DNA of 35,110 nt from Bacteroidia bacterium (GTDB lineage Bacteria; Bacteroidota; Bacteroidia; Bacteroidales; JAPLDU01). Position numbers and translations under genes: made by a program. This document shows, one piece after another, positions 26,220-34,811 of the stretch (positions are counted from its first letter, which is position 1; each line of letters begins with the position of its first letter). The notes beneath the pieces were generated by a model. It was not told the DNA's origin. It saw nothing but the letters and a program-made list of their open reading frames with translations, and searched no databases. The stretch lies in contig JAPLDU010000088.1 in NCBI GenBank assembly GCA_026391255.1, positions 1 through 35,110 of the forward strand, read 5' to 3'.

Positions 26220-27299
26220 TCAGACGTTATCTTCCGGTCTTTTTACTTCCTGGGGTTGGAGCTGGTTTGCGGTAAGTTCAGCATAACTATGCCGGTTGTT
26301 AAATGCGTCGATGGCAAGGTAAATTGCATGCCTGAATGAATTGTCAGATGCTATGTTCATACCTGTAATTTCGTATGCCGTTCCATGAGCCGGAGATGTC
26401 CGTATGACAGGTAAGCCGCAGGTATAATTAACGCCTTCGTCAAATGAAACAGCCTTGAAGGGAGTCAGACCCTGGTCATGGTACATGGCAAGCACTGCAT
26501 CGAACTTTGCAAAATTGCCTGAACCAAAGAAACCATCAGCAGGATATGGTCCCATTGCCATGATATTTTCTTCTTTGGCTTTTTGGATGGCCGGAATCAC
26601 GATTTCCTCATCTTCTGTTCCGATCAGGCCGTTGTCACCGGCATGCGGGTTAAGTCCGAGTACAGCAATTACAGGCTTCCTGATCCCAAAATCTTCGATC
26701 AGCGCTTTATTCAGTATTTTCAATTTAGCAATGATATTCTGGGAGGTGATTAACGATGGTACCATGCTTATGGGTACATGACCGGTAACAATCCCGACTT
26801 TCATTATTTCACTTACCATAAGCATCAGTACACCGGGGTCGTTGAAACAACTGGCAAGATATTCGGTATGTCCCGGATAAACAAAATCACGAGATTGAAT
26901 ATTATGTTTGTTTACAGGAGCAGTAACCAATACATCAACCTTACCTGCTTTCAGGTCAGAGACAGCTCTTTCAAGAGCCCTGACCGACGCCACGCCAGCC
27001 ATTGGTGATGATTTTCCCAGCTCTACCTTGGTATTCACCTCATCGATGCAATTAATGATATTGGCACGTTTGGGATTCGCATCATCCGGAAAATTGATTA
27101 CATTGAGGCTGAAATTATCAATATTAAGCGTTTTACGATGATAGGCGGCTACTTTAGAAGACCCATAAACAATGGGTGTGCATAATTCAATAATACGGTT
27201 ATCAATCAGTGTTTTGATAATGACCTCATAACCAATTCCGTTTATATCGCCATGAGTGATTGCCACCCGTATTTTATCGTCATTTCTGTGATGTTTCAT
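26220..27299 (-). CDS. pdxA: 4-hydroxythreonine-4-phosphate dehydrogenase
   Basis: A 359-residue PdxA, which oxidises 4-phosphohydroxy-L-threonine in the DXP-dependent route to pyridoxal 5'-phosphate. Family features are THGDINGIGYEVIIK at the start, the VTAPVNKHNI motif with the metal-binding YPGHTEYLA histidine, GLNPHAGDNGLIGTEDEE, and AMYHDQGLTPFKAVSFDEGV with the second metal-binding histidine. The C-terminus has GTAYEITG and SFRHAIYLAID. The ~20-residue tail beyond the usual end is polar. A TAATTTTG box lies 56 bases upstream of the ATG. The pepA gene is upstream on the same strand but 115 bases away, so pdxA probably has its own promoter. Confidence 0.95.
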   Translation of the reverse strand: MKHHRNDDKIRVAITHGDINGIGYEVIIKTLIDNRIIELCTPIVYGSSKVAAYHRKTLNIDNFSLNVINFPDDANPKRANIINCIDEVNTKVELGKSSPMAGVASVRALERAVSDLKAGKVDVLVTAPVNKHNIQSRDFVYPGHTEYLASCFNDPGVLMLMVSEIMKVGIVTGHVPISMVPSLITSQNIIAKLKILNKALIEDFGIRKPVIAVLGLNPHAGDNGLIGTEDEEIVIPAIQKAKEENIMAMGPYPADGFFGSGNFAKFDAVLAMYHDQGLTPFKAVSFDEGVNYTCGLPVIRTSPAHGTAYEITGMNIASDNSFRHAIYLAIDAFNNRHSYAELTANQLQPQEVKRPEDNV

Positions 27300-27354
27300 A
27301 TAAATTCATTGATATTATCTGGAAAAACAGTATTCATAGTTTTTCCGTTTTGTG

Positions 27355-27362
27355 CAAAATTA
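27355..27362 (-). promoter_or_regulatory. Putative -7 box of the pdxA promoter
   Basis: On the minus strand TAATTTTGCAC, containing an exact TAnnTTTG, between pepA and pdxA. No -33 TTTG. Confidence 0.5.
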
Positions 27363-27414
27363 GGAATAATTTGGGATATTTAGACACAGATTAAGTATGT
27401 TGATATACAGCGCG

Positions 27415-28860
27415 TTAATGTTGAATGTCCGCTATTCTTTTAAGTAATTCAAACAGGATTCTCAAACCTGATCCTGTTGCTCCTTTGCCTCTGTAACTGT
27501 CGCCGGTTTTCAGAAAAGCGGAACCCGCAATGTCGAGGTGTATCCAGGGATAAGAAGTAAATCTTTCAAGGAATTTACCGGCAGTAATTGCACCTGCATA
27601 TTTGCCGCCTATATTTTTCAGGTCGGCTATATCTGATTTTATCATTTCAGAATATTCATCCCAGAGGGGAAATCTCACAATCCGCTCATAAACCTGGTAC
27701 CCGCAATCGGTAAGCATTGCGAAAACATTATCATCAGCATTCCCCATTGCCACAATTCCCTGCTGGCCAATGGCAGCAGCTGCCGCGCCGGTGAGAGTCG
27801 CAATATCGATCACTAATTCCGGTTCATATTTTTTTGCAAAACTCAATGCATCTGCAAGTATGAGGCGTCCTTCGGCATCGGTATTCAGAACCTCAACAGA
27901 AAGACCATTGTGCATGGTAATCACATCGCCGGGAGCACATGCTTCGCCACCTGGCCGGTTGTCAGTGGCAGGTACAAGACCAATGACATGTAAGGGCAGA
28001 TTAGCTTTTGATATGGCATACATCACACCGATAACTGCTGCGGCACCGGCCATGTCGGATTTCATGCTGTCCATTGAATCAGGTGTTGGTTTCAGTGACA
28101 AACCCCCGGTATCAAAGACAATCCCTTTTCCCACCAGGACAATTGGCCTGGAATTTACAGCTTTCACGGGCTTCCATTCCATGATGCTGAAAGTGGGTGG
28201 CTCAGGGCTTCCCATGTTGACTGCCAGCAATCCTCCCATTTTCAGCGATTCGATCTGCAACTTATCAAATACTTCAACCGAAAAGCCTGAGTTGCGTGCA
28301 ATCTGTTTTATCTCCTCAGATAATTTTACGGCAGTCAGATAATTTACCGGCTCATTGACCAGATCGCGTGCAAGATAAACTGCTTCCAGGCAATAATGAA
28401 GAGATTTTAGTCCCGGCAGGTTCCCGGAAGGAATGACCAGTCTCAATGATTGGAAGGGTACTGACTTTTCTTCCTTATTATTCAGATATTTGGTAAAGCT
28501 GTAATCGCTCAGAACAAAACCTTCGGCAAATGCCAGCAGGAGTTCGCTGTCATGATTCTGTTCAGTCACAGTAAATGAAGTTATTTTCTGTTCTTTAAGA
28601 ATAGAATAAATCATGTACGAAGTCTTCCTGGCTGCTTCCTTCAGTTCCGTCCGGGGTTTTTCATATTCAAGGATCTGAATGATGATAACTTGAGAATAAC
28701 GGTTGATCATTATGGTTTTTAAACCGAGATCAACGGATTTCTGTACGTACCCCGACTCCTGCTCTGTCAGTCCGGGGATTTGGTTACAGGATGATTTCCC
28801 GGTAATAACCACCAGGTTTTGTCCGGCTTGTGGCTCTTTTATGATTTGAAGGTTTAACAT
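27415..28860 (-). CDS. pepA: Leucyl aminopeptidase (M17)
   Basis: A 481-residue M17 metallopeptidase that removes N-terminal residues from cytosolic peptides. The C-terminal catalytic domain has the two-metal site in order: VGKGIVFDTGGLSLKP (Lys and Asp ligands), MKSDMAGAAAVIG (Asp) and the family signature NTDAEGRLILADAL (Asp, Glu and catalytic Arg). The N-terminal macro-like domain is more divergent, as usual. ARDLVNEPVNYLTAVKL is the typical domain linker. The length fits the family (about 480-500). No exact TAnnTTTG box was found before its ATG. It lies in a row of minus-strand metabolic genes without tight spacing. Confidence 0.93.
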   Translation of the reverse strand: MLNLQIIKEPQAGQNLVVITGKSSCNQIPGLTEQESGYVQKSVDLGLKTIMINRYSQVIIIQILEYEKPRTELKEAARKTSYMIYSILKEQKITSFTVTEQNHDSELLLAFAEGFVLSDYSFTKYLNNKEEKSVPFQSLRLVIPSGNLPGLKSLHYCLEAVYLARDLVNEPVNYLTAVKLSEEIKQIARNSGFSVEVFDKLQIESLKMGGLLAVNMGSPEPPTFSIMEWKPVKAVNSRPIVLVGKGIVFDTGGLSLKPTPDSMDSMKSDMAGAAAVIGVMYAISKANLPLHVIGLVPATDNRPGGEACAPGDVITMHNGLSVEVLNTDAEGRLILADALSFAKKYEPELVIDIATLTGAAAAAIGQQGIVAMGNADDNVFAMLTDCGYQVYERIVRFPLWDEYSEMIKSDIADLKNIGGKYAGAITAGKFLERFTSYPWIHLDIAGSAFLKTGDSYRGKGATGSGLRILFELLKRIADIQH

Positions 28861-28906
28861 GATTTCTTAAAATAATAGGTGCTTACATGAATAGATAATA
28901 AATTAA

Positions 28907-28950
28907 TTTGAAAATTTGAAAATGTGCAAATTTGATCCGCCTGAGGCGGA
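28907..28950. repeat. TTTGAAAA repeat and TCCGCCT-G-AGGCGGA palindrome
   Basis: Two TTTGAAAA units (28907-28922), the reverse complement of the TTTTCAAA array at 4884-4915, are followed by a 15-base palindrome TCCGCCTGAGGCGGA at 28936-28950. This is the same palindrome as at 23701-23715 on the opposite strand. It sits between the starts of pepA and the end of fumC. Confidence 0.65.
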
Positions 28951-29048
28951 TTAAATACGTTTCACGGGAATTAGATTAGCGAAAACATGTTGGTAAGTTT
29001 TGTTACCTAAGCGCCTAATAAAGCACTTTTACGAAAAAAGGTTCAATA

Positions 29049-30443
29049 CTAGTCCAGTTTTCCGACCATCTTTGCCGGATCGACCCATTTGGTAAAATCT
29101 TCATCGGTAACATAACCAAGATCAATGGCTGCTTTTCTCAGGGTCGTATTTTCAGCATGTGCTTTCTTGGCGATCTGTGCTGATTTATCATAACCAATAT
29201 GAGTATTGAGTGCAGTGACCAGCATGAGGGAGTTTTCCACATTTTGTTTTATGGTGTCGAGGTTTGGTTCAATACCTACCGCACAATTGTCGTTGAAAGA
29301 AACGCAGGCATCGCCCAGCAGGCGGGCCGAATGAAGGAAATTGTAAATGATCATTGGTTTAAATACATTGAGTTCGAAAAAGCCATTCATTCCTCCGATA
29401 GTGATGGCCACATCATTGCCGGCCACCTGTGCGCAAACCATGGTAAGAGCTTCAATCTGGGTGGGATTCACTTTACCGGGCATGATGGAAGATCCGGGTT
29501 CGTTTGCGGGAATTGAAATTTCACCAATCCCGCTTCTCGGGCCGGAGGCCAGCACACGGATATCATTCAGGATTTTCATCAGGCTGGTCGCAACTGTTTT
29601 CAGCGTTCCTGAAGCCTCTACCATTGCATCATGGGTAGCCAGCGATTCAAATTTATTCGGAGCAGTGATAAAAGAATAACCTGTGAGTTCGGCAATTTTG
29701 GCTGCAACTTTCTCGGAATATCCATCTGGACAATTAATGCCGGTTCCCACGGCTGTTCCGCCCAACGCCAGTTCTGTAATATGAACCATGGAGTATTTTA
29801 TGGCTTTAATACCATAATCAAGCTGGGCAACATAGCCCGAGAATTCCTGACCGAGGGTGACCGGTGTGGCATCCATCCAGTGAGTCCTGCCAATCTTGAC
29901 AATATTCATGAAATCTTTAGACTTTTTATCTAATGTGTTGCGTAGTTTAATAATTCCGGGGATAGTGGTTTCAGCCAGCATTTTATAGGCTGCAATATGC
30001 ATGGCAGTAGGAAAAGTATCGTTTGACGACTGCGATTTATTTACGTCATCGTTGGGATGAATATATGTTTTTCCCTCACCCAGTTTGTTGCCTGCAAGCA
30101 CATGCGCCCTGTTTGCAATCACTTCGTTCAGGTTCATATTTGACTGGGTTCCCGAACCGGTTTGCCAAACGGTAAGCGGGAACTGTTCATTGAGTTTTCC
30201 CCGGAGAATCTCATCACACACTTTTGAGATGAGTTCACATTTATCGGCAGGTAAAACTCCCAGGTCCATATTGACAATGGCTGCCGCTTTTTTCAGATAA
30301 GCAAATGCTTCTATGATTTCTGACGGCATTGGGTTATTTCCTATTTTGAAGTTCTCAAACGACCGTTGTGTCTGGGCTCCCCAGTACTTATCAGCCGGTA
30401 CTTTCACTTCACCCATGGTGTCTTTTTCAGTTCTATATTCCAT
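29049..30443 (-). CDS. fumC: Class II fumarate hydratase
   Basis: A 464-residue class II fumarase, converting fumarate and malate in the TCA cycle or, in anaerobes, in reverse toward succinate. It opens [20 protein letters not shown] and carries [50 protein letters not shown] and the superfamily signature [30 protein letters not shown] near the end is typical of FumC rather than aspartase, whose products are the main alternative. Length is standard. The region before its ATG is a ten-unit heptamer array with a TAATTTTG box beyond it. Confidence 0.95.
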   Translation of the reverse strand: MEYRTEKDTMGEVKVPADKYWGAQTQRSFENFKIGNNPMPSEIIEAFAYLKKAAAIVNMDLGVLPADKCELISKVCDEILRGKLNEQFPLTVWQTGSGTQSNMNLNEVIANRAHVLAGNKLGEGKTYIHPNDDVNKSQSSNDTFPTAMHIAAYKMLAETTIPGIIKLRNTLDKKSKDFMNIVKIGRTHWMDATPVTLGQEFSGYVAQLDYGIKAIKYSMVHITELALGGTAVGTGINCPDGYSEKVAAKIAELTGYSFITAPNKFESLATHDAMVEASGTLKTVATSLMKILNDIRVLASGPRSGIGEISIPANEPGSSIMPGKVNPTQIEALTMVCAQVAGNDVAITIGGMNGFFELNVFKPMIIYNFLHSARLLGDACVSFNDNCAVGIEPNLDTIKQNVENSLMLVTALNTHIGYDKSAQIAKKAHAENTTLRKAAIDLGYVTDEDFTKWVDPAKMVGKLD

Positions 30444-30473
30444 ATTATTTTGGTATTATGTTTGTAAATAATG

Positions 30474-30543
30474 AGTTCAGAGTTCAGAGTTCAAGGTTTA
30501 AAGTTCAAAGTTCAGAGTCCAAAGTTCAGAGTTCAAAGTCTAA
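30474..30543 (+). repeat. Heptamer array (AGTTCAR type), ten units
   Basis: Ten consecutive 7-base units, mostly AGTTCAG or AGTTCAA with variants GGTTTAA, AGTCCAA and AGTCTAA, in strict 7-base register. It lies in the fumC leader, between the TAATTTTG box at 30584-30591 and the ATG at 30443, so it would be transcribed in the fumC 5' untranslated region. Confidence 0.9.
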
Positions 30544-30583
30544 CTTTATGAACTTTACAAACTTTATAAACTCTTTGATTGCA

Positions 30584-30591
30584 CAAAATTA
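30584..30591 (-). promoter_or_regulatory. Putative -7 box of the fumC promoter
   Basis: TAATTTTG on the minus strand, an exact TAnnTTTG match, 141 bases before the fumC ATG and immediately downstream of prfB. Confidence 0.4.
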
Positions 30592-30630
30592 CAGAAAGCA
30601 GGCCTGCCTGAAAATCTTCTTCAGCATAAA

Positions 30631-31720
30631 TTACTGTGAAGAAAACTCCATCAGGTAAGATTTCATGAAATCATTGAGATCGCCATCCAGCACTCCGGTT
30701 GTGTTTGATGTTTCGTACCCGGTACGTATATCTTTAACGAGCTTATACGGATGAAGCGTATAGCTGCGAATTTGAGATCCCCATTCGATTTTTTTCTTGG
30801 AACCTTCAATTTCTGCTTGTATTTCGCGGCGTTTACGAAGTTCGAGTTCGTATAATTCAGAGCGCAGTAACCTCAGGGCATTTTCTTTATTCTGTAATTG
30901 CGAGCGTGTCTCGGTATTTTCAATTACAATTCCGGTAGGATGATGATAAAGCCTGACGCCGGTTTCGACTTTGTTCACATTCTGTCCGCCGGCTCCGCCG
31001 GAGCGATAGGTATCCCAACTGATGTCACCCGGGTTTACGTTGATATCAATAGAATCATCGACCACAGGAGAAACATAAACGGAAGCAAAGGTTGTCTGGC
31101 GTTTATTCTGTGCATTGAATGGGGACAATCTTACAAGGCGGTGAACACCGTTTTCGGCTTTCAGGTAGCCATAGGCGTAATCCCCGGTAATTTCAAGAGT
31201 AACAGATTTGACTCCCACTATTTCACCGGGCTGGAAATCAATTTCGCGGACTTTATATCCATTTCGTTCTCCCCAGCGTATGTACATTCTCATGAGCATA
31301 CCGGCCCAATCGAGGCTTTCGGTACCACCGGCACCTGAATTGATTTTCAGGATTGCGCCCATTATATCCTCTTCTTTGCCAAGCATATTCCTGAACTCAA
31401 GGGCATCGATTACCTTAAACACAGTATTATATTGTGCTTCGACGTCGTCAGCAGATGCTTCACCTTCATTAAAGAAATCGGAAATAACAACCAGGTCGTC
31501 GAGACCAGACTTCACTTTTTCATAGGCATCAGTCCATTGCTTCACGGAAGAAATTTGTCTCAGTTGTTTTTCAGCCGATTTAGGGTCGTCCCAGAAATCC
31601 TTGGAATGAGTTTTTTCAGTTTCCTCAGCAATTAATTTTAGTTTGGCATCTATGTCAAAGATGCCTCCGTAACGCTTCTCCGCGTTTGATCAGATCTCTG
31701 ATCTGTTCAGCAATTATCAT
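30631..31720 (-). CDS. prfB: Peptide chain release factor 2 (programmed +1 frameshift)
   Basis: RF2, which ends translation at UGA and UAA. The first 21 codons (ATG at 31718-31720, [20 protein letters not shown], then Leu) end at a UGA (31655-31657) in the context CTT TGA C, with GGAGG a few bases before it. A +1 shift gives [16 protein letters not shown] and continues to 30631, for 362 residues in all, the normal RF2 length. The main frame has the codon-recognition SPF ([11 protein letters not shown]) and the catalytic GGQ ([12 protein letters not shown]). The arrangement is the known autoregulation of RF2: low RF2 slows stopping at UGA and favours the shift. It follows recX by 40 bases on the same strand. 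Confidence 0.96.
31654..31668 (-). promoter_or_regulatory. RF2 programmed frameshift site
   Basis: On the minus strand GGAGG (31664-31668), CAT, CTT, TGA, C: an internal Shine-Dalgarno-like sequence three bases before the slippery CTT, an in-frame UGA and the following C. This matches the arrangement in E. coli prfB. Confidence 0.92.
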
Positions 31721-31760
31721 ATTAAGAAATTTGCTGTAAAAATAGAATTAAATCCCGACA

Positions 31761-32228
31761 CTATTCATCGGGAGTATATTTGAGAAGTTTCCATACAATA
31801 TCGGGTTCATATCCACGACTGGCGGCAAATTTCAGCAACTTACCGTTCAATTCCCAGGTGTTTATTGCCGCAGTTGCTTTGATTTTTTTTTCCAGCTCAA
31901 TTCTGATCATTTGCAGATATTCCTTTTCGCCAATACTATTTTCAGCTTCAGAGATCAGATTTTCAGACAAGCCTTTGCCCCTTAATTCGTACTTGATTTT
32001 AATCTTTCCCCATTTGTTCAGCCGTATTTTATCCATGAAAAAACAGGCAGCATACCTGGATTCGTCAATATAATTTTCATGAATGAGTTTCTGAATAATG
32101 TCATTTGCCTGATTTTCATTCAACCCCCAGGAAAGGAGCTTTTTCAGCATTTCAGACTTAGAAAACTCCTGTTTGCTGCATAAATGTTTTGCCTTTAACA
32201 AACCTTCATTTTTTGAATACTTATTCAT
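31761..32228 (-). CDS. recX: Regulatory protein RecX
   Basis: A 155-residue RecX-family protein that modulates RecA filaments. It has the helical repeat pattern of the family: AKHLCSKQEFSKSEMLKKLL with a following WGLNENQANDIIQKLIHENYIDESRYAACFFMDKI, and then KWGKIKIKYELRGKGLSENLI. The last repeat (ELNGKLLKFAASRGYEPDIVWKLL) is also visible. Length is in the family's range. It is the first gene of a recX-prfB pair on the minus strand. No exact TAnnTTTG box was seen upstream of its ATG. Confidence 0.9.
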   Translation of the reverse strand: MNKYSKNEGLLKAKHLCSKQEFSKSEMLKKLLSWGLNENQANDIIQKLIHENYIDESRYAACFFMDKIRLNKWGKIKIKYELRGKGLSENLISEAENSIGEKEYLQMIRIELEKKIKATAAINTWELNGKLLKFAASRGYEPDIVWKLLKYTPDE

Positions 32229-32591
32229 AAAAGTACCTGAATATTTTTACTTTACAATATTATAACTTATATGGAACGCCGATAACGCCGATGAATATGA
32301 TAGACCCAGATAATTATTTACATTCAATAAAAAACATACTAATCATAACTATCAGCGTCATCTGCGTTCTGTTTTTTCTTATGAATAATTACTTAAATTT
32401 TATGATTCAAAACTATTCATTTTTCATAAAATTTTCCGAATCATAGGTAAAATAGCAAGGAAATTGAAGAAAATAAGATCAGGTATCGTGTTGAATCATT
32501 ATTGTTTATAAATTATTTTCAAAATAAATAGAAAAAATCGGGTCATATCAGGGCAGGTTTTATATTAAGTAATTGAAGGAAATGATAAGAT
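32229..32591. repeat. Divergent gap recX/comF with GAACGCCGAT inverted repeat
   Basis: This 363-base gap between divergent genes contains GAACGCCGATAACGCCGATG (32274-32293), inverted with mismatches against ATCAGCGTCATCTGCGTTC (32351-32369). It looks like one of the dispersed intergenic repeats. The remainder is AT-rich; both recX and the comF-family gene must be promoted from it, but no exact TAnnTTTG box was seen. Confidence 0.55.
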
Positions 32592-33296
32592 ATGAGAACC
32601 GGAAAATTCATAAGAGGATTGATAGATGACCTGATGGGTTTGTTTTTTCCACGGATTTGTTATGCTTGCGGCGAGGTTCTTTATGGACATGAAGAAGTGA
32701 TTTGCAACTTGTGTATTTATCAGATTCCAAGGACGAATTATCACAGATCGGCAGATAACCCGGTGAGTCGTTTGTTCTGGGGCAGGGTAAATGTGGACGG
32801 TGCAACATCTTTTTTTTCATTCAGTAAAGGGAGTCGTTTTCAGGGACTGATACATCAGTTAAAGTACAAAGGAAAAACTGAGATAGGATATGTGTTAGGA
32901 CGGTTATTTGGTATCGATCTGAAGGAATCACCTGTTTTCAGTCTGGTTGATGTGGTGATACCGGTGCCATTGCATCCGGATAAGCAGAAAAAGAGAGGCT
33001 TTAATCAGTGCTGGTATATTGCAGATGGCATTGCCTTTTCGTTGCAGGTACCTGTTGACTGTAAAAGTTTGTACAGGGGTGTGAACAATGAGACGCAGAC
33101 AAGAAAATCAAGGTTCGAAAGGTGGAAGAATGTTCGTGATATTTTTGGATTGCGTGATAATCACAATCTTGACAACAAACATATTCTGTTAATTGACGAT
33201 GTAATTACCACCGGTGCCACCCTTGAATCGTGTGCAGAGACATTATTAAAAGCAAAAAATGTGAGAGTAAGTATTGCTACTCTTGCTGCCGCATGA
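32592..33296 (+). CDS. ComF family phosphoribosyltransferase-like protein
   Basis: A 234-residue ComF/GntX-family protein. The N-terminus has a four-cysteine zinc motif C23-x2-C26-x11-C38-x2-C41, and the C-terminus the PRPP-binding signature LLIDDVITTGATLESCA (about residues 199-215) of type I phosphoribosyltransferases, with PVPLHPDKQKKRGFNQ and RKSRFERWKNVRDIF between. ComF is needed for DNA uptake in naturally competent bacteria, but family members occur widely in non-competent ones, so competence cannot be claimed. A GGAAATG just before the start gives a modest ribosome-binding site. A strong terminator follows at 33421. Confidence 0.9.
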   Translation: MRTGKFIRGLIDDLMGLFFPRICYACGEVLYGHEEVICNLCIYQIPRTNYHRSADNPVSRLFWGRVNVDGATSFFSFSKGSRFQGLIHQLKYKGKTEIGYVLGRLFGIDLKESPVFSLVDVVIPVPLHPDKQKKRGFNQCWYIADGIAFSLQVPVDCKSLYRGVNNETQTRKSRFERWKNVRDIFGLRDNHNLDNKHILLIDDVITTGATLESCAETLLKAKNVRVSIATLAAA

Positions 33297-33420
33297 AAAT
33301 TAATCACTTATGGATGCAAAGATATTGAGTTTATTGGTGCTTCAATTCCCCCCCAATCCCATCCGGCCAATTGCTCAACTACTTCCTAATTCATTAATAG
33401 CCTTTAACTATTAACTACTA

Positions 33421-33446
33421 AAAAAGGCTCCTCCGGGAGCCTTTTT
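33421..33446 (+). terminator. Rho-independent terminator after comF
   Basis: Stem GGCTCC (33426-33431), loop TCCG, GGAGCC (33436-33441), flanked by AAAAA before and TTTTT after. The A-run and T-run extend the stem, and the structure could also work on the opposite strand. It is 124 bases after the comF-family stop codon. Confidence 0.85.
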
Positions 33447-33484
33447 CGTTATGTAAATATACAGGTTATTTAGACTATAGACTG

Positions 33485-33682
33485 TTAGTATCTTATTTCT
33501 GGAATCTTGACGTGTTTTGGCAAAAAATTCCAAAAAACAAATCACAAAAAACAAATAATAAACAATATCAAAATTTCAAATACGAAACAAATTACTTTGA
33601 ATTTGTTATTTTGTCGATTGAATTTTATTTGTTATTTGTATTTTGAGATTTGTGATTTGGTTCTGGCTCGTCCAGGTTGGGT
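33485..33682 (-). repeat. ~200-bp interspersed repeat, copy D (inverted)
   Basis: Fourth copy, on the minus strand: AACCTGGACGAGCCAGAACC at its left end, AAATCACAAATCTC, a middle TTCGTATTTGAAATTTTG, TTTGTGATTTG and GCCAAAACACGTCAAGATTC ... AGATACTAA at its right end. It lacks about seven bases (ACAAGAA) after GAACCAA that the other copies have. It lies 38 bases past the comF terminator; together with copies B and C it defines the conserved ends. Confidence 0.87.
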
Positions 33683-33728
33683 ATGTAGGAAAATGTAATT
33701 TAAATACTTAAAATTTTTTACTCTTTGT

Positions 33729-33770
33729 CCTGATACCTGATACTTGATACTCGATACTTGATACCTGGTT
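33729..33770 (-). repeat. Heptamer array (CYTGATA type)
   Basis: Units CCTGATA, CCTGATA, CTTGATA, CTCGATA, CTTGATA, CCTGGTT in strict 7-base register. On the minus strand the unit is AGTATCA. The trailing CCTGGTTTCAAAGCCTACAG resembles CCTGATTTCAATGTTTACAG at 4931-4950, so array and flank recur together. The rest of the 33297-33804 gap is taken up by the terminator and repeat copy D. Confidence 0.85.
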
Positions 33771-33804
33771 TCAAAGCCTACAGCCTTCCGGTTAATTGAC
33801 GAAA

Positions 33805-34737
33805 TTACTGATCGACATTCTTCCCGTCAGAAGTAAACTCCATGTGTTGTTTGTTGGTATTAGAAGTAGTATAGGTCAAAGTACCAATGCAGCTGACCTT
33901 TGTACCATCAGGCAGATAATAATCTATGCCAGTTGAAGGATCTTCCTGTTTATAATATCCATTTTCATCAGCTTCAGAAATCAGCGTAAGGTTTTTGTTA
34001 GCCAGTTGATCAATTGAGAAAATGGTTACCTGGTTAGTAAAGGTAATGTCGTTGATATAGTTAAAATCAAATGTATTGTCGGGTTTGTATCTTGCAGCAA
34101 TGTCAACGTTCAGACTCGGAAAGCCATTGAACTGCACACAGGATTTTGATCCGAGGCCATCATCAAGCCAGTGCCAGTCATCGACATATTCATAAGTTCC
34201 TGAAAAAGTTTTACCCCATTGGGCATTCCCTGCATTATCAGGTAACTGGGGATATTTGTATTCGGTTACGTTATAGGTAATAAAAACACGGTAAGTGCCA
34301 TTGGTTTTAATGGTAAGCTCCAGACTGTAATTAATGCTGCTGCTTTTGGTATTGGCATCTTCCCAGTCATGGCCATTATAATTAACCGTGCCGGTACTGG
34401 TCGTTACACTCACAATATCGCGGGTTGTGGTGTATTTCTGATCATAAGATACCAGCATGTTACTGAAATCGTAAGTATAGGTTTTAACGTCATTATAGTC
34501 GTGCACATCAACCCCTGTCGCATTGGGACAATGAGTGGCGTCGTTCCATACAAACTGGTCCTCGAAGTTGTTAAGTATATTGATGTATCCTGATTCAAGC
34601 GACCATACGGCTGACAACCGGCTGTTGCGTGAACGGAAAGATATCCATGGGTCATTTGCTCCCCTGCGGCATCCATTAAATAACGGAATAACAAGCAATA
34701 AACCCAGTGAAAATACGATAATTCTTTTCGTCTTCAT
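33805..34737 (-). CDS. Unknown outer-membrane or periplasmic lipoprotein
   Basis: A 310-residue protein with a lipoprotein signal: a basic start, a hydrophobic helix (IIVFSLGLLLVIPLF) and the lipobox LFNGC, so Cys 23 is probably acylated. The mature part is rich in Asn, Thr, Tyr and Asp and looks all-beta; the repeated aromatic strands (YSLELTIKTNGTYRVFITYN, TFSGTYEYVDDWHWLDDG) recall lipocalin-like domains that many Bacteroidota lipoproteins carry, but this is weak resemblance. No catalytic motif is seen. It has the best promoter match in the window just upstream, so it is likely expressed. No gene follows it on the minus strand for 500 bases. Confidence 0.82.
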   Translation of the reverse strand: MKTKRIIVFSLGLLLVIPLFNGCRRGANDPWISFRSRNSRLSAVWSLESGYINILNNFEDQFVWNDATHCPNATGVDVHDYNDVKTYTYDFSNMLVSYDQKYTTTRDIVSVTTSTGTVNYNGHDWEDANTKSSSINYSLELTIKTNGTYRVFITYNVTEYKYPQLPDNAGNAQWGKTFSGTYEYVDDWHWLDDGLGSKSCVQFNGFPSLNVDIAARYKPDNTFDFNYINDITFTNQVTIFSIDQLANKNLTLISEADENGYYKQEDPSTGIDYYLPDGTKVSCIGTLTYTTSNTNKQHMEFTSDGKNVDQ

Positions 34738-34776
34738 ATTCTGAAATATTTTAATTCAATTATTTAAAAAAACTTA

Positions 34777-34811
34777 CAAATTTATTCTGTTTTTAATTCA
34801 TTGCAAATTTA
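34777..34811 (-). promoter_or_regulatory. Complete Bacteroidota-type promoter of the lipoprotein gene
   Basis: On the minus strand TTTG (34807-34804), a spacer of 19 bases and TAAATTTG (34784-34777), matching TTTG-N19-21-TAnnTTTG. The -7 box ends about 40 bases before the ATG at 34737. The -33 TTTG is itself part of a second TAAATTTG. Confidence 0.7.

Noticed and set aside
33507-33698. 63-codon frame within repeat copy D
   Set aside because: It is a translation of the low-complexity repeat and is not conserved in the other three copies.
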